Assembly: GCA_944393505.1 (NCBI GenBank) | Contig: CALYAK010000011.1 | Coordinates: forward strand, 1 to 54,531 | Direction: 5' to 3' | DNA length: 54,531 nt | From: an uncultured Clostridia bacterium | Lineage (GTDB): Bacteria; Bacillota; Clostridia; TANB77; CAG-508 | Shown: piece by piece, positions 9,527 through 19,111 of the stretch | Numbering within the stretch: position 1 is the stretch's first letter | Layout of the letters: each line of letters begins with the position of its first letter | Notes under the pieces: generated by a model | Databases searched by the model: none | What the model was told of the DNA's origin: nothing | What the model saw: only the letters and a program-made list of their open reading frames with translations | Program-made: the position numbers and the translations under genes

Positions 9527-10132
9527 ATGGAACAAATTATTCTAGCAACAAACAATGCAGGAAAGATACAAGAAATAAAAGAGATTCTAAAGGAATTCCC
9601 GGTGGAGTTGATTTCTTTAAAAGAAGCGGGAATGACAATTGATGTAGAAGAAGATCAAAACACATTTGAAGGCAATGCTTTAAAGAAGGCAGAAGAAATT
9701 ACAAAACTAACCGGAAAGAGTTGTATTGCGGATGATAGCGGAATTTGTATTAATTTCTTGAAAGGATTTCCAGGGGTGGAAACCAAACGCTTTTTAGGAG
9801 AACAGGCAACACAAGAAGAGAGAAATCAATATTTAATTCAACAATTAGAAAAAGTCTTGGAAAAAGAAGAACGAAAAGCACAAGTTGTAACTTGTATTTC
9901 TCTCTCAACGCCAAATGCTCCCGGAAAAGTATTTAAAGGAGTAGTGGAGGGATATATTTCCAAAACAAGAAGAGGATCCAACGGATTTGGATTTGATGAA
10001 ATTTTTGAATTAGAAGATGGTAGAACATTAGCTGAATTATCAAAAGAAGAAAAGAACAAGATAAGTAGTCGAAAGCAAGCTTTGCAAGCCTTACAAGAAT
10101 TCTTAAGAAACCAAAATGAAAGATCAAAATAG
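9527..10132 (+). CDS. rdgB: XTP/dITP diphosphatase (Ham1/RdgB family)
   Basis: House-cleaning enzyme that hydrolyses dITP, XTP and other deaminated purine triphosphates to monophosphates. At 201 residues it is family-sized. The substrate loop ATNNAGKIQEIKEIL (about residues 7-21), the catalytic ADDSGICI (about residues 67-74), the FPGVETKRF stretch and the C-terminal SNGFGFDEIFE with KNKISSRKQALQAL are all present. It is the last gene of the purA-purB operon, 19 bases after the NrtR-like gene, and is followed by a strong terminator. Confidence 0.95.
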   Translation: MEQIILATNNAGKIQEIKEILKEFPVELISLKEAGMTIDVEEDQNTFEGNALKKAEEITKLTGKSCIADDSGICINFLKGFPGVETKRFLGEQATQEERNQYLIQQLEKVLEKEERKAQVVTCISLSTPNAPGKVFKGVVEGYISKTRRGSNGFGFDEIFELEDGRTLAELSKEEKNKISSRKQALQALQEFLRNQNERSK

Positions 10133-10136
10133 TTTG

Positions 10137-10183
10137 TACCCATTAAAATTGTTGCTAATGCAACTTTTTAATGGGTATTTTTA
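10137..10183 (+). terminator. intrinsic terminator of the purA-rdgB operon
   Basis: Long stem TACCCATTAAAA (10137-10148) with TTTTAATGGGTA (10166-10177). An inner TTGC/GCAA pair extends it, and T-rich sequence follows. Confidence 0.8.
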
Positions 10184-10311
10184 TGGAAAAGGGTGAAAAT
10201 GAGACAAAATTATTGATAAAATCAAAATAAAAGATAGAAGAATTTGGGAGAATATGATATAGTGTAAGAAGTTTTAGAGAAGAAGCAAAACACGAGAGAA
10301 AAGGAGAAAAA

Positions 10312-10758
10312 ATGAAGAACTTATTATACCAATTATTTATTAAAAAAACAGATGATACAAAAATCCAATTTTTCAGATACATTTTTGTAGGAGGAGCAGC
10401 AGCGGTTGTAAATATTGGATCTTTATTTATATTCAAGGAATGTTTTCAGATTTATTATCTAATTGCTAATATTTTAGGATTCCTTTTAGGTCTAATCGTG
10501 AATTATTTATTAAGCAAATTACTTGTTTTTACCAAGGAAAATAACATGGGAAAAATTGCTGAGTTTTTATCCTATGCAATTATTGGTGTTGTAGGTTTAG
10601 GATTAGATACTTTGTTTGTTTGGTTATTTACAGATGTATTTGCTTTCTATTATATGCTAAGCAAAATTATTTCCACCTTGCTCGTGTTTATTTGGAATTT
10701 TACGGCAAGAAAAATGATGTATGTTATTTTAAATAAATGGAAAAGAGAAGAAGTATGA
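10312..10758 (+). CDS. GtrA-like membrane protein
   Basis: A 148-residue, four-helix membrane protein of the GtrA family (segments near residues 20-40, 45-65, 83-105 and 110-130). The motif IQFFRYIFVGGAAAVVNIG is the family's first helix. GtrA proteins are thought to move polyprenyl-linked sugars across the membrane or to assist GT-C glycosyltransferases. That fits the next gene, a large GT-C-like membrane protein whose ATG overlaps this stop codon (ATGA at 10755-10758). A TATAGT -10 with a TG extension lies about 55 bases upstream. Confidence 0.85.
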   Translation: MKNLLYQLFIKKTDDTKIQFFRYIFVGGAAAVVNIGSLFIFKECFQIYYLIANILGFLLGLIVNYLLSKLLVFTKENNMGKIAEFLSYAIIGVVGLGLDTLFVWLFTDVFAFYYMLSKIISTLLVFIWNFTARKMMYVILNKWKREEV

Positions 10759-12092
10759 GAGAAAAGTTTTTAAAAATCTGGAAGGAAAAACTAATGTTAG
10801 GGATTATCTTACTGCTGATAACGATAGCAGTGAGATTTGTTTGTTATCAAGTAATCGAAGCAGACTATGAGTATTTCTACGATACCAGTTCTTATTCTTA
10901 TTTAGAAGGTTATCAAAGTGAGTTTGGAGAGATCAATGCTTTTCGTACCCCGGTTTATCCAATTTTTCTAAAAATCGTTGGAATCTTTGGCGACGATTCA
11001 GTGGATGAACTATATGCAAATGTAACAGCTGCGCAAGAAATTATTTCTTTAATCAGCGTTGCATTTTTCTACTTGCTAATGAGAAAACTAACAAAGAGTA
11101 AGGTCACGCAAAGTATTGCAACATTATATTATGGTTGTTTACCAAGCATTTTTACGTATAACCTATGTATTTTGACGGAATCTTTGGCAATTAGTTTTGT
11201 TGTGTTTTTCCTTTATGCATTCTGTTGCTATCTTGAAAAAAAGAAAATCAGTCAACAAATCTTACTGGCTGCTCTAACTTTGATTATGATCCTATTGCGA
11301 CCAACCTTTTTGTGTCTATTGATTTTCTTTGCCATCTTTTGGATTTTCCAATTTTTCATTGCAAAAGAAGAGCGTAAGAAGACAGGGATTGGAGCTCTTT
11401 CAACCGTTGTCGTTTGCCTTATCCTAGGAGGATATTCATGGCTAAATCAAGTGCAAAATGGATTTCTGGGACTTTCCTACGTTAACATAATTAATCAAAC
11501 CGATATCATTCTCGATATGAAATTATATGGAAGTTATGAAAATAATCCGATTGATGATCAGATTACGCAAATTATTGTAGAAAACTATGATGCTACCGAT
11601 GCTCCATGGTATGTGGCAAAAGATAAAGTTTTAGAACAATTCAGCTATGAAACACTAGGAGAATATAATCAAAGATGTATCAAACACAATTTAAAAAGCT
11701 ATTTGATAGGACAAATAAGACGTATTGTGGAATTGGGTTCTACGAATATTAATACTGCTTTAGTCAATCGAGATGGAGGTAAAATCCAAAGTTATTTAAT
11801 TGCTTTTTCACAATGTGTTTTCCCATTAAATATCGGTTTCGTATTTCTAATCATTGGTTTTGAACTAATCTATTTTCTTTGGAAGTGCATTCGAAAAGAA
11901 AAATGGAAACTAATTGAACAAATGCGCTTTTTTGCTATGATTTTAATGGCTGGCATTTTATCAGTTACCCTATTAGGAGCGCAAGCAGAATATACAAGAT
12001 TAATTGTTCCAATTCTTTCGATTTGTATTCTTCTGGTAACAGAATCGATCGAAAAAATATGGAAAAAAAGGAGGGCGGAAGCTATTGAGTAG
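10755..12092 (+). CDS. GT-C-like integral membrane glycosyltransferase
   Basis: About 445 residues with roughly ten hydrophobic segments. After the first helix, an extracytoplasmic loop carries DTSSYSYLEGYQ, followed by FRTPVYPIFLKI. This acidic-then-RxPxYPxFL arrangement is common in GT-C enzymes that use polyprenyl-phosphate sugars. I chose ATG 10755, which overlaps the GtrA stop (ATGA) and implies translational coupling; an in-frame ATG at 10737 is possible. With the GtrA partner upstream it probably decorates an envelope glycan, but donor and acceptor are unknown. Confidence 0.65.
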   Translation: MREKFLKIWKEKLMLGIILLLITIAVRFVCYQVIEADYEYFYDTSSYSYLEGYQSEFGEINAFRTPVYPIFLKIVGIFGDDSVDELYANVTAAQEIISLISVAFFYLLMRKLTKSKVTQSIATLYYGCLPSIFTYNLCILTESLAISFVVFFLYAFCCYLEKKKISQQILLAALTLIMILLRPTFLCLLIFFAIFWIFQFFIAKEERKKTGIGALSTVVVCLILGGYSWLNQVQNGFLGLSYVNIINQTDIILDMKLYGSYENNPIDDQITQIIVENYDATDAPWYVAKDKVLEQFSYETLGEYNQRCIKHNLKSYLIGQIRRIVELGSTNINTALVNRDGGKIQSYLIAFSQCVFPLNIGFVFLIIGFELIYFLWKCIRKEKWKLIEQMRFFAMILMAGILSVTLLGAQAEYTRLIVPILSICILLVTESIEKIWKKRRAEAIE

Positions 12093-14808
12093 ATTACTTT
12101 TAATTGATGGAAACAGTATTATGAACCGAGCCTTTTATGGAATTATGGGATCAAAGATGTTAACAACGCCAGATGGACGCTATACCAATGCGGTATACGG
12201 CTTTCTAGCAATTCTGTTCAAGGTTTTAGAAGACTTAAACCCAGAATATATTGGTGTCGCTTTTGATCGAAAAGCACCAACGGCGAGACATAAAATGTAT
12301 GAGGGATATAAAGCGAATCGACATGGAATGCCAGAAGAGCTAGCTCAACAAATGCCAATGATCAAAGAAATTTTGCAAGAGATGAATATTTCCATTATGG
12401 AAAAAGACGGATATGAGGCAGATGACATTTTAGGGACGTTAGCCAAAAGAGGGGAAAAAGAGGGACTAGAAGTTACTATTCTTTCTGGAGATCGTGATAC
12501 ATTTCAACTAGCTTCTGACAAAATCACCATTCGTATTCCACATACGAAAATGGGAAAGACAGAAGAAGATGATTTTGATCGAGAAAAGGTGCTAGAAACT
12601 TACGGCGTAGAGCCAGCTTCTATGATTGAAGTAAAAGGGTTAATGGGAGATTCTTCGGATAATATTCCAGGAGTTCCGGGAATTGGAGAAAAAACAGCTT
12701 TAAGTTTAATTAAAGATTTTGGTTCCATTGATGCGATCTATCAAAAGTTAGAAGAAGATCCAAATTGTATTAAAGGAAAATTAAAAGAAAAGTTGCTAGA
12801 AAATAAAGATCTTGCTTACTTATCCAGAACACTTGGTACGATTAATTTAGAAGTTCCAATTGAGGAGTCAATGCAAGATTTTGCAAGAAAAGAATGGAAC
12901 AAAGAAGAGGTTGGAAAAACTTTTCAAGAATTACGTTTTAACCGATTTATCGAACGTTTTGATTTAAAACAAGAAAAATCAGAAGAGACAAAAAAAGAAA
13001 AAGCATTTCAAACCAAAGAATTGAAAACAGACGAGGAAATCGCAAAGTTGCAACAAAAAATTCAGCATGAAAAGGAAATGACTTATTTCTTTTCAAAAGA
13101 AGCTGATCTTAACCAAGAAAAAGCAATTATCAAAAAACATGTAACAGCAATTCATATTTTCCAAGCAGAAGAAAACATGGTCTATCAAATCCAATTAAAA
13201 CAGGAAGAGGATTTGAAAAATTGGAAGGAAATTTTGGAAGATCCCACCATTTTAAAAAATGGTTATCAAATGACGGAAGACTATGTTTTCTTAAAAGAAA
13301 GAGAGATTACCATGCAGGGGATTTCCTACGATCTTGAAATTGCTGCTTATGATTTAAATCCTTCGGTAGGAAAATATAAGGTATCAGATTTAGCATTCGA
13401 ATATTTGGGGATTGATATGGAAAACGATTCTTCTAATGATAAGGGAAAAGACGAAACACAAATGAATCTTTTTTCTGAAATGGAAGGATCAAACGAAAAA
13501 GAAGAATTGGATCCGAAAGATGCTTTTACTGTTTACGTCATTGGAGAGCTAAAACCAATCATGCTTCAAAAATTAGAACAAGATCATGCCCTTTCTTTAT
13601 TTCAAGAGATCGAAATGCCATTAGTAACGGTTTTAGGAGAAATGCAGTTTAATGGTATGAAGGTCGACAGGGAAGAATTGAATCAGTTTGGTGCAGAGTT
13701 AAAAGATCGAATTCAAGTATTAACACAAGAAATTTATGAGTTAAGTGGAGAAGAATTTAATATTAATTCAACCCAACAACTTGGAAAAATTCTTTTTGAA
13801 AAATTGAAATTGCCAGTCTATAAGAAAAACAAAAAAGGCTATTCAACTGATGTAGATGTTTTGGAAAAATTAAAAAAGGAACATCCCATTATTCAAAAAA
13901 TTCTAGAATATCGAACCATTGTAAAATTAAATTCTACGTATGTAGAAGGATTAATGCCGTTTATTAATCCAAAAACTGGAAGAATTCATTCCTTTTTCCA
14001 TCAAACGATAACGGCAACTGGAAGAATTAGTAGTACAGATCCGAATCTTCAAAATATACCGACCAGAGAAGAATTAGGAAAGAATATTCGAAAGGCTTTC
14101 AAACCACAGGAGGGTTATGTCTATATTGATGCAGACTATTCGCAAATTGAATTAAGAGTTTTAGCACATATTTCTGGAGACGAAAACATGATCAATGCAT
14201 TTGTTCATCATGAAGATATTCATAAGCAAGCAGCATCCAAAGTGCTAGGAATTCCGATTGAAGAAGTAACCAAAGAACAGAGGTCTTCAGCAAAGGCTGT
14301 AAATTTTGGTATTGTTTATGGAATTAGTGATTATGGTCTTTCGGAACAATTAGGGATTCCAGTTAAAGAAGCAAAACAATATATCCAGCAGTATCTAGAA
14401 AAATATGCAGGAATCAAGCAATTTATGGACGATATTGTAGAAAAAGCAAAAGAACAAGGCTATGTGGAAACCATGTTTCATCGTAGAAGATATATTCCAG
14501 AATTAAAATCCAATAATTATATGGTACGTCAATTCGGCTCACGTGCTGCTATGAATACACCAATTCAAGGTACAGCAGCAGATATTATGAAACTTGCGAT
14601 GATCCATGTTTATCAAGAATTGAAAGAGAAAAATTTAGATGCCAAATTAGTACTACAAGTTCACGATGAATTGATCATTGAATGTCAAGAGTCTTGCAAA
14701 GAAGCTGTGAAAGAAATATTGAAAAATAATATGGAAAATGTTATACTTTTAAAAGTACCACTTGAAGCAGATTTATCCGAAGCAACAAGTTGGTATGACA
14801 CAAAATAA
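12085..14808 (+). CDS. polA: DNA polymerase I
   Basis: Repair and Okazaki-fragment polymerase, 907 residues. The N-terminal 5' nuclease domain (about residues 1-290) is intact, with LLIDGNSIMNRAF, EADDILGTLA, SGDRDTFQL and GDSSDNIPGVPGIGEKTA. The middle domain, where the 3'-5' exonuclease would be, lacks the DxE and other DEDD motifs and looks inactive, as in many Firmicutes. The polymerase domain has motif A DADYSQIELRVLA, motif B RSSAKAVNFGIVYGIS and motif C VQVHDELIIE. The start is TTG at 12085, eight bases inside the upstream gene, with AAGGAGG at 12068-12074. Confidence 0.96.
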   Translation: MSRLLLIDGNSIMNRAFYGIMGSKMLTTPDGRYTNAVYGFLAILFKVLEDLNPEYIGVAFDRKAPTARHKMYEGYKANRHGMPEELAQQMPMIKEILQEMNISIMEKDGYEADDILGTLAKRGEKEGLEVTILSGDRDTFQLASDKITIRIPHTKMGKTEEDDFDREKVLETYGVEPASMIEVKGLMGDSSDNIPGVPGIGEKTALSLIKDFGSIDAIYQKLEEDPNCIKGKLKEKLLENKDLAYLSRTLGTINLEVPIEESMQDFARKEWNKEEVGKTFQELRFNRFIERFDLKQEKSEETKKEKAFQTKELKTDEEIAKLQQKIQHEKEMTYFFSKEADLNQEKAIIKKHVTAIHIFQAEENMVYQIQLKQEEDLKNWKEILEDPTILKNGYQMTEDYVFLKEREITMQGISYDLEIAAYDLNPSVGKYKVSDLAFEYLGIDMENDSSNDKGKDETQMNLFSEMEGSNEKEELDPKDAFTVYVIGELKPIMLQKLEQDHALSLFQEIEMPLVTVLGEMQFNGMKVDREELNQFGAELKDRIQVLTQEIYELSGEEFNINSTQQLGKILFEKLKLPVYKKNKKGYSTDVDVLEKLKKEHPIIQKILEYRTIVKLNSTYVEGLMPFINPKTGRIHSFFHQTITATGRISSTDPNLQNIPTREELGKNIRKAFKPQEGYVYIDADYSQIELRVLAHISGDENMINAFVHHEDIHKQAASKVLGIPIEEVTKEQRSSAKAVNFGIVYGISDYGLSEQLGIPVKEAKQYIQQYLEKYAGIKQFMDDIVEKAKEQGYVETMFHRRRYIPELKSNNYMVRQFGSRAAMNTPIQGTAADIMKLAMIHVYQELKEKNLDAKLVLQVHDELIIECQESCKEAVKEILKNNMENVILLKVPLEADLSEATSWYDTK

Positions 14809-14831
14809 AACAAAAGATAGGAGTAATTCGA

Positions 14832-15395
14832 TTGACAAGACCATTCAAAAAAGGATTAAAGTATGGAATCGTTTTGATCTTGATCATAGGACTTCTTTTG
14901 GTGACAAAAGAAGTTGCCCTCAGAATAACATATCCAAAGAAATACGAAGAATATGTAGATAAATATGCGACAGAAAATGAACTAGATCCTTTGCTCATTT
15001 ACGCAGTAATCAAAGCAGAGAGTAATTTTAATCCAAATGTAGTGTCTTCTAGTAAAGCAATTGGACTTATGCAGTTATTAGAAGCAACGGCAAAAGAACA
15101 AGCAGAAAAAGTAGGAGAAACCATTCAATCAGCAGCAGACCTATATGATCCTGAAACAAACATTAAATTGGGTTGTGCTTATTTTGCAGAGCTATTACAG
15201 CTTTATAACGGAAACCTTGCTTTAGCAATGGCTGCATATAATGCTGGATTTGGAAATGTAAATTCATGGATTCAAGATGGAATCATTCAAGAAGATGGAT
15301 CAGATGTTGAAAATATTCCATATAAAGAAACGAACGCATATGTTCGTAAAATTATAAGAGATTATGAGGTTTATCAAAACTTATATCAAAAATAA
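14832..15395 (+). CDS. membrane-anchored lytic transglycosylase (SLT domain)
   Basis: A 187-residue peptidoglycan-cleaving enzyme with an N-terminal membrane helix (about residues 10-25) acting as anchor or uncleaved signal. The SLT domain has the catalytic Glu in IKAESNFNP, the SKAIGLMQL motif (usually SxxGLMQ), and ALAMAAYNAGFGNV (usually AYNAGxGxV). It would cut glycan strands with formation of 1,6-anhydro ends. The start is TTG 14832, preceded by AGGAG at 14819-14823. It lies 23 bases after polA in the same direction. Confidence 0.9.
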   Translation: MTRPFKKGLKYGIVLILIIGLLLVTKEVALRITYPKKYEEYVDKYATENELDPLLIYAVIKAESNFNPNVVSSSKAIGLMQLLEATAKEQAEKVGETIQSAADLYDPETNIKLGCAYFAELLQLYNGNLALAMAAYNAGFGNVNSWIQDGIIQEDGSDVENIPYKETNAYVRKIIRDYEVYQNLYQK

Positions 15396-15413
15396 AAAAG
15401 AGGAGGAAATGAA

Positions 15414-16418
15414 ATGGCAATATTAGTAACAGGTGGTACAGGCTATATTGGTAGCCATACTTGTGTGGAATTATTAGAAAAAGGAGAGAAAATTATTATT
15501 GTCGATAATCTTTCGAATAGTAAAAGAGAGGTAACAGACAAAATTAAAGAAATTACAAAGAAGGACTTTGCTTTTTACGAAGCAGATATTCAAGATCGTG
15601 AAGCAATGGTCAAGATTTTCGAAGAAAATCCAGATATTGAAAGTGTTATTCATTTTGCTGGATTAAAAGCAGTAGGAGAATCGGTTGAAAAACCTTTAGA
15701 ATATTATCACAATAATGTTTATGGTACTTTAGTTCTTTTAGAAGTAATGAGACAATATGGTTGTAAAAAAATTATTTTTAGTTCTTCTGCTACCGTATAT
15801 GGCGATCCTGCATCTTTACCAATTAAAGAGGATTTTCCTTTATCCACAACCAATCCTTATGGAACAACAAAATTAATGATCGAAATGATCTTAAAAGACT
15901 TAGTAATTGCAGATCCTACTTGGAGTGTTGTATTATTAAGATATTTCAATCCAATTGGAGCACATAAATCTGGATTATTAGGAGAGGTTCCAAATGGAAT
16001 TCCGAATAATTTAATGCCATATATTACACAAGTAGCAATTGGAAAGCTAGATGAGTTAAAAGTATTTGGAAATGATTATCCAACACCGGACGGAACTGGA
16101 GTGAGAGACTATATCCATGTTGTAGACTTAGCAATCGGACATGTAAAAGCTTTAAAGAAATTAAGAGAAGAAAATGGAACACATATCTATAACTTAGGAA
16201 CTGGAAATGGATATTCGGTATTGGAAATTGTACAAGCTTTTGAAAAAGTAAATGGAATTAAAATTAAATATCGAATTACAGAGCGTAGACCAGGTGATAT
16301 TCCTGCATGTTATGCGGATCCAACCAAAGCAAAAGAAGAATTAGATTGGGTAGCAACTCGTAATTTAGAAGATATGTGCAGAGATTCGTGGAATTTTACG
16401 AAAAATTATAAATTTTAA
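15414..16418 (+). CDS. galE: UDP-glucose 4-epimerase
   Basis: Interconverts UDP-glucose and UDP-galactose, supplying galactosyl units for surface glycans. It is a 334-residue short-chain dehydrogenase fold. The NAD-binding [10 protein letters not shown] lies at residues 7-16. The catalytic Ser is in FSSSATVYG, and Tyr and Lys are in the YGTTK motif (about residues 146-150). RYFNPIGAH and [13 protein letters not shown] are diagnostic of GalE. It sits between the lytic transglycosylase and a large membrane glycan protein, consistent with an envelope polysaccharide role. Confidence 0.96.
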   Translation: MAILVTGGTGYIGSHTCVELLEKGEKIIIVDNLSNSKREVTDKIKEITKKDFAFYEADIQDREAMVKIFEENPDIESVIHFAGLKAVGESVEKPLEYYHNNVYGTLVLLEVMRQYGCKKIIFSSSATVYGDPASLPIKEDFPLSTTNPYGTTKLMIEMILKDLVIADPTWSVVLLRYFNPIGAHKSGLLGEVPNGIPNNLMPYITQVAIGKLDELKVFGNDYPTPDGTGVRDYIHVVDLAIGHVKALKKLREENGTHIYNLGTGNGYSVLEIVQAFEKVNGIKIKYRITERRPGDIPACYADPTKAKEELDWVATRNLEDMCRDSWNFTKNYKF

Positions 16419-16435
16419 ATAAGGGAAATAAAAGG

Positions 16436-18505
16436 ATGAAAATAACAGAAGAAATGAAGAAAAATATTGGAAAAATATTTGTCATAGTGATCATTGCATT
16501 GTTCTTAGAAATTTTTATATTTAATATTGGAAGTTTTAGATTGGTAGGAAAAGACTACCAATCTAAAATTGTTTCTATTGAAGATTGTGAGTTACAAGGA
16601 TTAGAAAAAATCGACACCAATTCCTATCGAGTTACATCGGATAATCCGGTTATTACCATCAAAGAGATTCAACAAGAATGTGGAACGATGTATTTTAACC
16701 TCCAAAAAATGGAAGGTGACAAAGTACAAAAGGTTACGTTGTTTTATTCAGATGAAACTTCAGAAGGATTGAGAAACTTGCCAACCAAAACGATTTATAC
16801 GGATATTGAGCAAAGCAAATATACAACCTTACATTTATCAGGTAATGTGAATACGATTGCAATTCAATTGGAAACGGAAGTAGGTACTGTTCTCGAATTA
16901 AAAGAATTCGAATTCAATAAATCAATCCCATTTCAATTTCATGGATTGCGTTTTCTTCTGACTGTTGGAATACTAGGTGCAATTTGCACATTATTTTCTG
17001 CCAAGACAATGGATGAAAAATTGAATTTAAAAGAGAAAAAACAGTTTTTCATTACCTATTTCCTAGGCGTTGCTATTTGTGTGATTTTTGCAACTTATAC
17101 GATCAATGCAGCTACGAACAAGTCTTTTTTAGTAATACCAGAGAATACAACCTATCATGATTATATTTATGAAGTAGAGTATACCAATGCGTTATGTAAT
17201 GGAAGTTTAAAACTACTGATGGAAGTAGATGAAGGATTATTACAACTAAAAAATCCATATGATGAAACCGCTCGAACAGCAATTGATTATAAACAAATGT
17301 ATGACTATGTCTACTATGATGGAGCCTATTATGTCTATTTTTCCATTTTACCACAATTGATTTTAGTACCATTCCATTTACTAACTGGTTATTATTTAAA
17401 TTTAATGTGGTTAGTGGTTATATTTATGATTTTAGGCGTGATTAGTACAATCAAACTAATCAATGCAGTTTTCCAATATTGGTTCCCAGATAGTAAATTC
17501 CGCATGTTTGTATTAGCGATTTTATTAGTACTTTTCTCGAATACACTTTTATATACGGTAGCAAGTCCAGCAGTTTATGAATTGGTTGCTGTACTAGGCT
17601 ATTGGCTAGTAACTGGTGGAATTTATCGAATTTTAACTGCTTTAAAGAAACCAGAAAAGATTTCTTATCGCAAACTAGCGATTGGTTCTCTTATGCTCGC
17701 TTGTGCAGTATCGGCTCGACCAAACTTAATCATCATGACTTTATTTGTATTACCAATCTTCCTTTCCTATTTTATTAAGTTAGCAAAACAAAAAGAAAGA
17801 AGAAAAGATTGGATCAAATACACCATTGCGATTGCAATTCCATATTTAGTTGTGGGAATTACTCTAATGGTTTTAAACTATGTGAGATTTGGTTCTGTAA
17901 CAGAATTTGGGGCAGTGTACCAATTAACGTCGAATGATATGGCGAAACTTGGTTATCGTGTGAGTACGATTCCGATAGGAATTTGGCACTATTTCTTTAA
18001 TCCAGCGGATATTAGCGCAGAATTTCCATTTATCAATACGAGACCAAATATGCCACAATATATGGGATTTTATGGAACAGGCTTTGCGGGAGTCGGTATC
18101 TTTATGCTAATGCCAATTTGTATTTTGATTTTCTTTTTGCCATTACTTAAGAAAGAAATTCAAAAGCATTATCCAAAGTTATGGTTTTTTATACTGGATG
18201 CCATTATTGTTGCCGTTATTTCAGCAATTGTTGTTACTTTGGTAGGAGCAAGCTATTACCGTTATTCGCTTGACTTTATTTGGCTCATTTCGATAGTAGG
18301 TGTTTGTCTTATGATGGTTGTCCACCAACGATTGAAAAAAGATGAATTAATCGCAAAACTATTCGAAGGAATTTGTATTGTTTTAACTTTGTATACAATT
18401 TGTATTACTCTTGGAGTATCGGTTCGTTCGGAAACGAAATACTTGGAAAGAGCAAATCCGGAAATCTATTATCAAATCAAAGAAGATGTTTGTTTCTGGG
18501 AATAG
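16436..18505 (+). CDS. large polytopic membrane protein, GT-C-like
   Basis: 689 residues. One N-terminal helix (about 15-35) is followed by an extracytoplasmic beta-rich region (about 40-165) and then about ten membrane helices. The loop after the third helix carries an acidic DGAYYVYFSILPQ region with YHDYIYEVEYTNAL, reminiscent of GT-C glycosyltransferases. I recognise no diagnostic family motif. It starts 17 bases after galE and probably shares its transcript, which suggests a role in making or modifying a galactose-containing envelope polymer. The function is inferred from context only. Confidence 0.5.
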   Translation: MKITEEMKKNIGKIFVIVIIALFLEIFIFNIGSFRLVGKDYQSKIVSIEDCELQGLEKIDTNSYRVTSDNPVITIKEIQQECGTMYFNLQKMEGDKVQKVTLFYSDETSEGLRNLPTKTIYTDIEQSKYTTLHLSGNVNTIAIQLETEVGTVLELKEFEFNKSIPFQFHGLRFLLTVGILGAICTLFSAKTMDEKLNLKEKKQFFITYFLGVAICVIFATYTINAATNKSFLVIPENTTYHDYIYEVEYTNALCNGSLKLLMEVDEGLLQLKNPYDETARTAIDYKQMYDYVYYDGAYYVYFSILPQLILVPFHLLTGYYLNLMWLVVIFMILGVISTIKLINAVFQYWFPDSKFRMFVLAILLVLFSNTLLYTVASPAVYELVAVLGYWLVTGGIYRILTALKKPEKISYRKLAIGSLMLACAVSARPNLIIMTLFVLPIFLSYFIKLAKQKERRKDWIKYTIAIAIPYLVVGITLMVLNYVRFGSVTEFGAVYQLTSNDMAKLGYRVSTIPIGIWHYFFNPADISAEFPFINTRPNMPQYMGFYGTGFAGVGIFMLMPICILIFFLPLLKKEIQKHYPKLWFFILDAIIVAVISAIVVTLVGASYYRYSLDFIWLISIVGVCLMMVVHQRLKKDELIAKLFEGICIVLTLYTICITLGVSVRSETKYLERANPEIYYQIKEDVCFWE

Positions 18506-18532
18506 AAAACAGGGGACAAGAGGTAGCTTAAA

Positions 18533-18561
18533 TTGCAAAATTATGTAAAATATGGTATAAT
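18533..18561 (+). promoter_or_regulatory. promoter of the GC-richer unknown gene
   Basis: TTGCAA at 18533-18538, a 17-base spacer, and TATAAT at 18556-18561. The leader of about 94 bases contains TGTAAGA (18571-18577) and TCTTACA (18626-18632), which could close a structured 5' region. Confidence 0.7.
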
Positions 18562-18661
18562 ATGGATAAGTGTAAGATCTTTGAAATTCAATCTTTTCCC
18601 CTATCGAAGGCAATTGACTTGATAAGTCTTACAGAATTATTTTACATTGGAGGAAAGAAAC

Positions 18662-18970
18662 ATGCAAGAAAACGTTAAGAAGATTCTGGCTGAAATCGAG
18701 GAAATTCGGAAGCAGAAGTACCAAGCGGAGATTGACCGGCAGATCCAGATCATCCAGACAGCTCTGCTAGCCTTTTTAGAGCAGAAAAAGAAAGAATACG
18801 AAAACCTGGAGCGTGCAACGATTCGCAACCAGCGTCCGAGCGAGGTGAAGTTCAGCTTCAAGATGGACGCAGAAATCCTGCCGGAGGTCGCTCAGACAAT
18901 TTTCGAGAATTTGGGCCTCAAGGTTTGCAGCTCGGAGACCCAGAGCATCTATGGAATCTTTAAAGTGTAA
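18662..18970 (+). CDS. small unknown protein, compositionally foreign
   Basis: A 102-residue protein from ATG 18662, with GGAGG at 18649-18653. Residues 1-50 form a charged, probably coiled-coil helix (EIEEIRKQKYQAEIDRQIQ). The rest, from about SEVKFSFKMDAEIL to QSIYGIFKV, looks like a small alpha/beta domain. I recognise no family. Codon use is strikingly unlike its neighbours: G/C-ending codons, CTG, CAG, and two in-frame CGG arginine codons (18707, 18737). It has its own promoter and terminator, so it looks like a single-gene insertion from a higher-GC source. Confidence 0.6.
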   Translation: MQENVKKILAEIEEIRKQKYQAEIDRQIQIIQTALLAFLEQKKKEYENLERATIRNQRPSEVKFSFKMDAEILPEVAQTIFENLGLKVCSSETQSIYGIFKV

Positions 18971-18982
18971 CCATGCATGTGG

Positions 18983-19019
18983 AGGAACCTGGCACAAATG
19001 CTAGGTTCCTTCGTTTTTT
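18983..19019 (+). terminator. intrinsic terminator of the unknown gene
   Basis: An 11-base stem AGGAACCTGGC (18983-18993) and GCTAGGTTCCT (19000-19010) with one G-T pair, then TTCGTTTTTT. Confidence 0.88.
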
Positions 19020-19064
19020 ACTTGCAATTTTAATGGATTAAGAAAAAAGAGGATTCCTTCTTTC

Positions 19065-19093
19065 TTGCGTTTTATCTAAAAAATGTGTATAAT
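19065..19093 (+). promoter_or_regulatory. promoter of the NadR-like gene
   Basis: TTGCGT at 19065-19070, a 17-base spacer, and TATAAT at 19088-19093. The start codon follows after 18 bases, so the leader is very short. Confidence 0.6.
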
Positions 19094-19111
19094 GTTAACT
19101 AGGTGAAAAAT

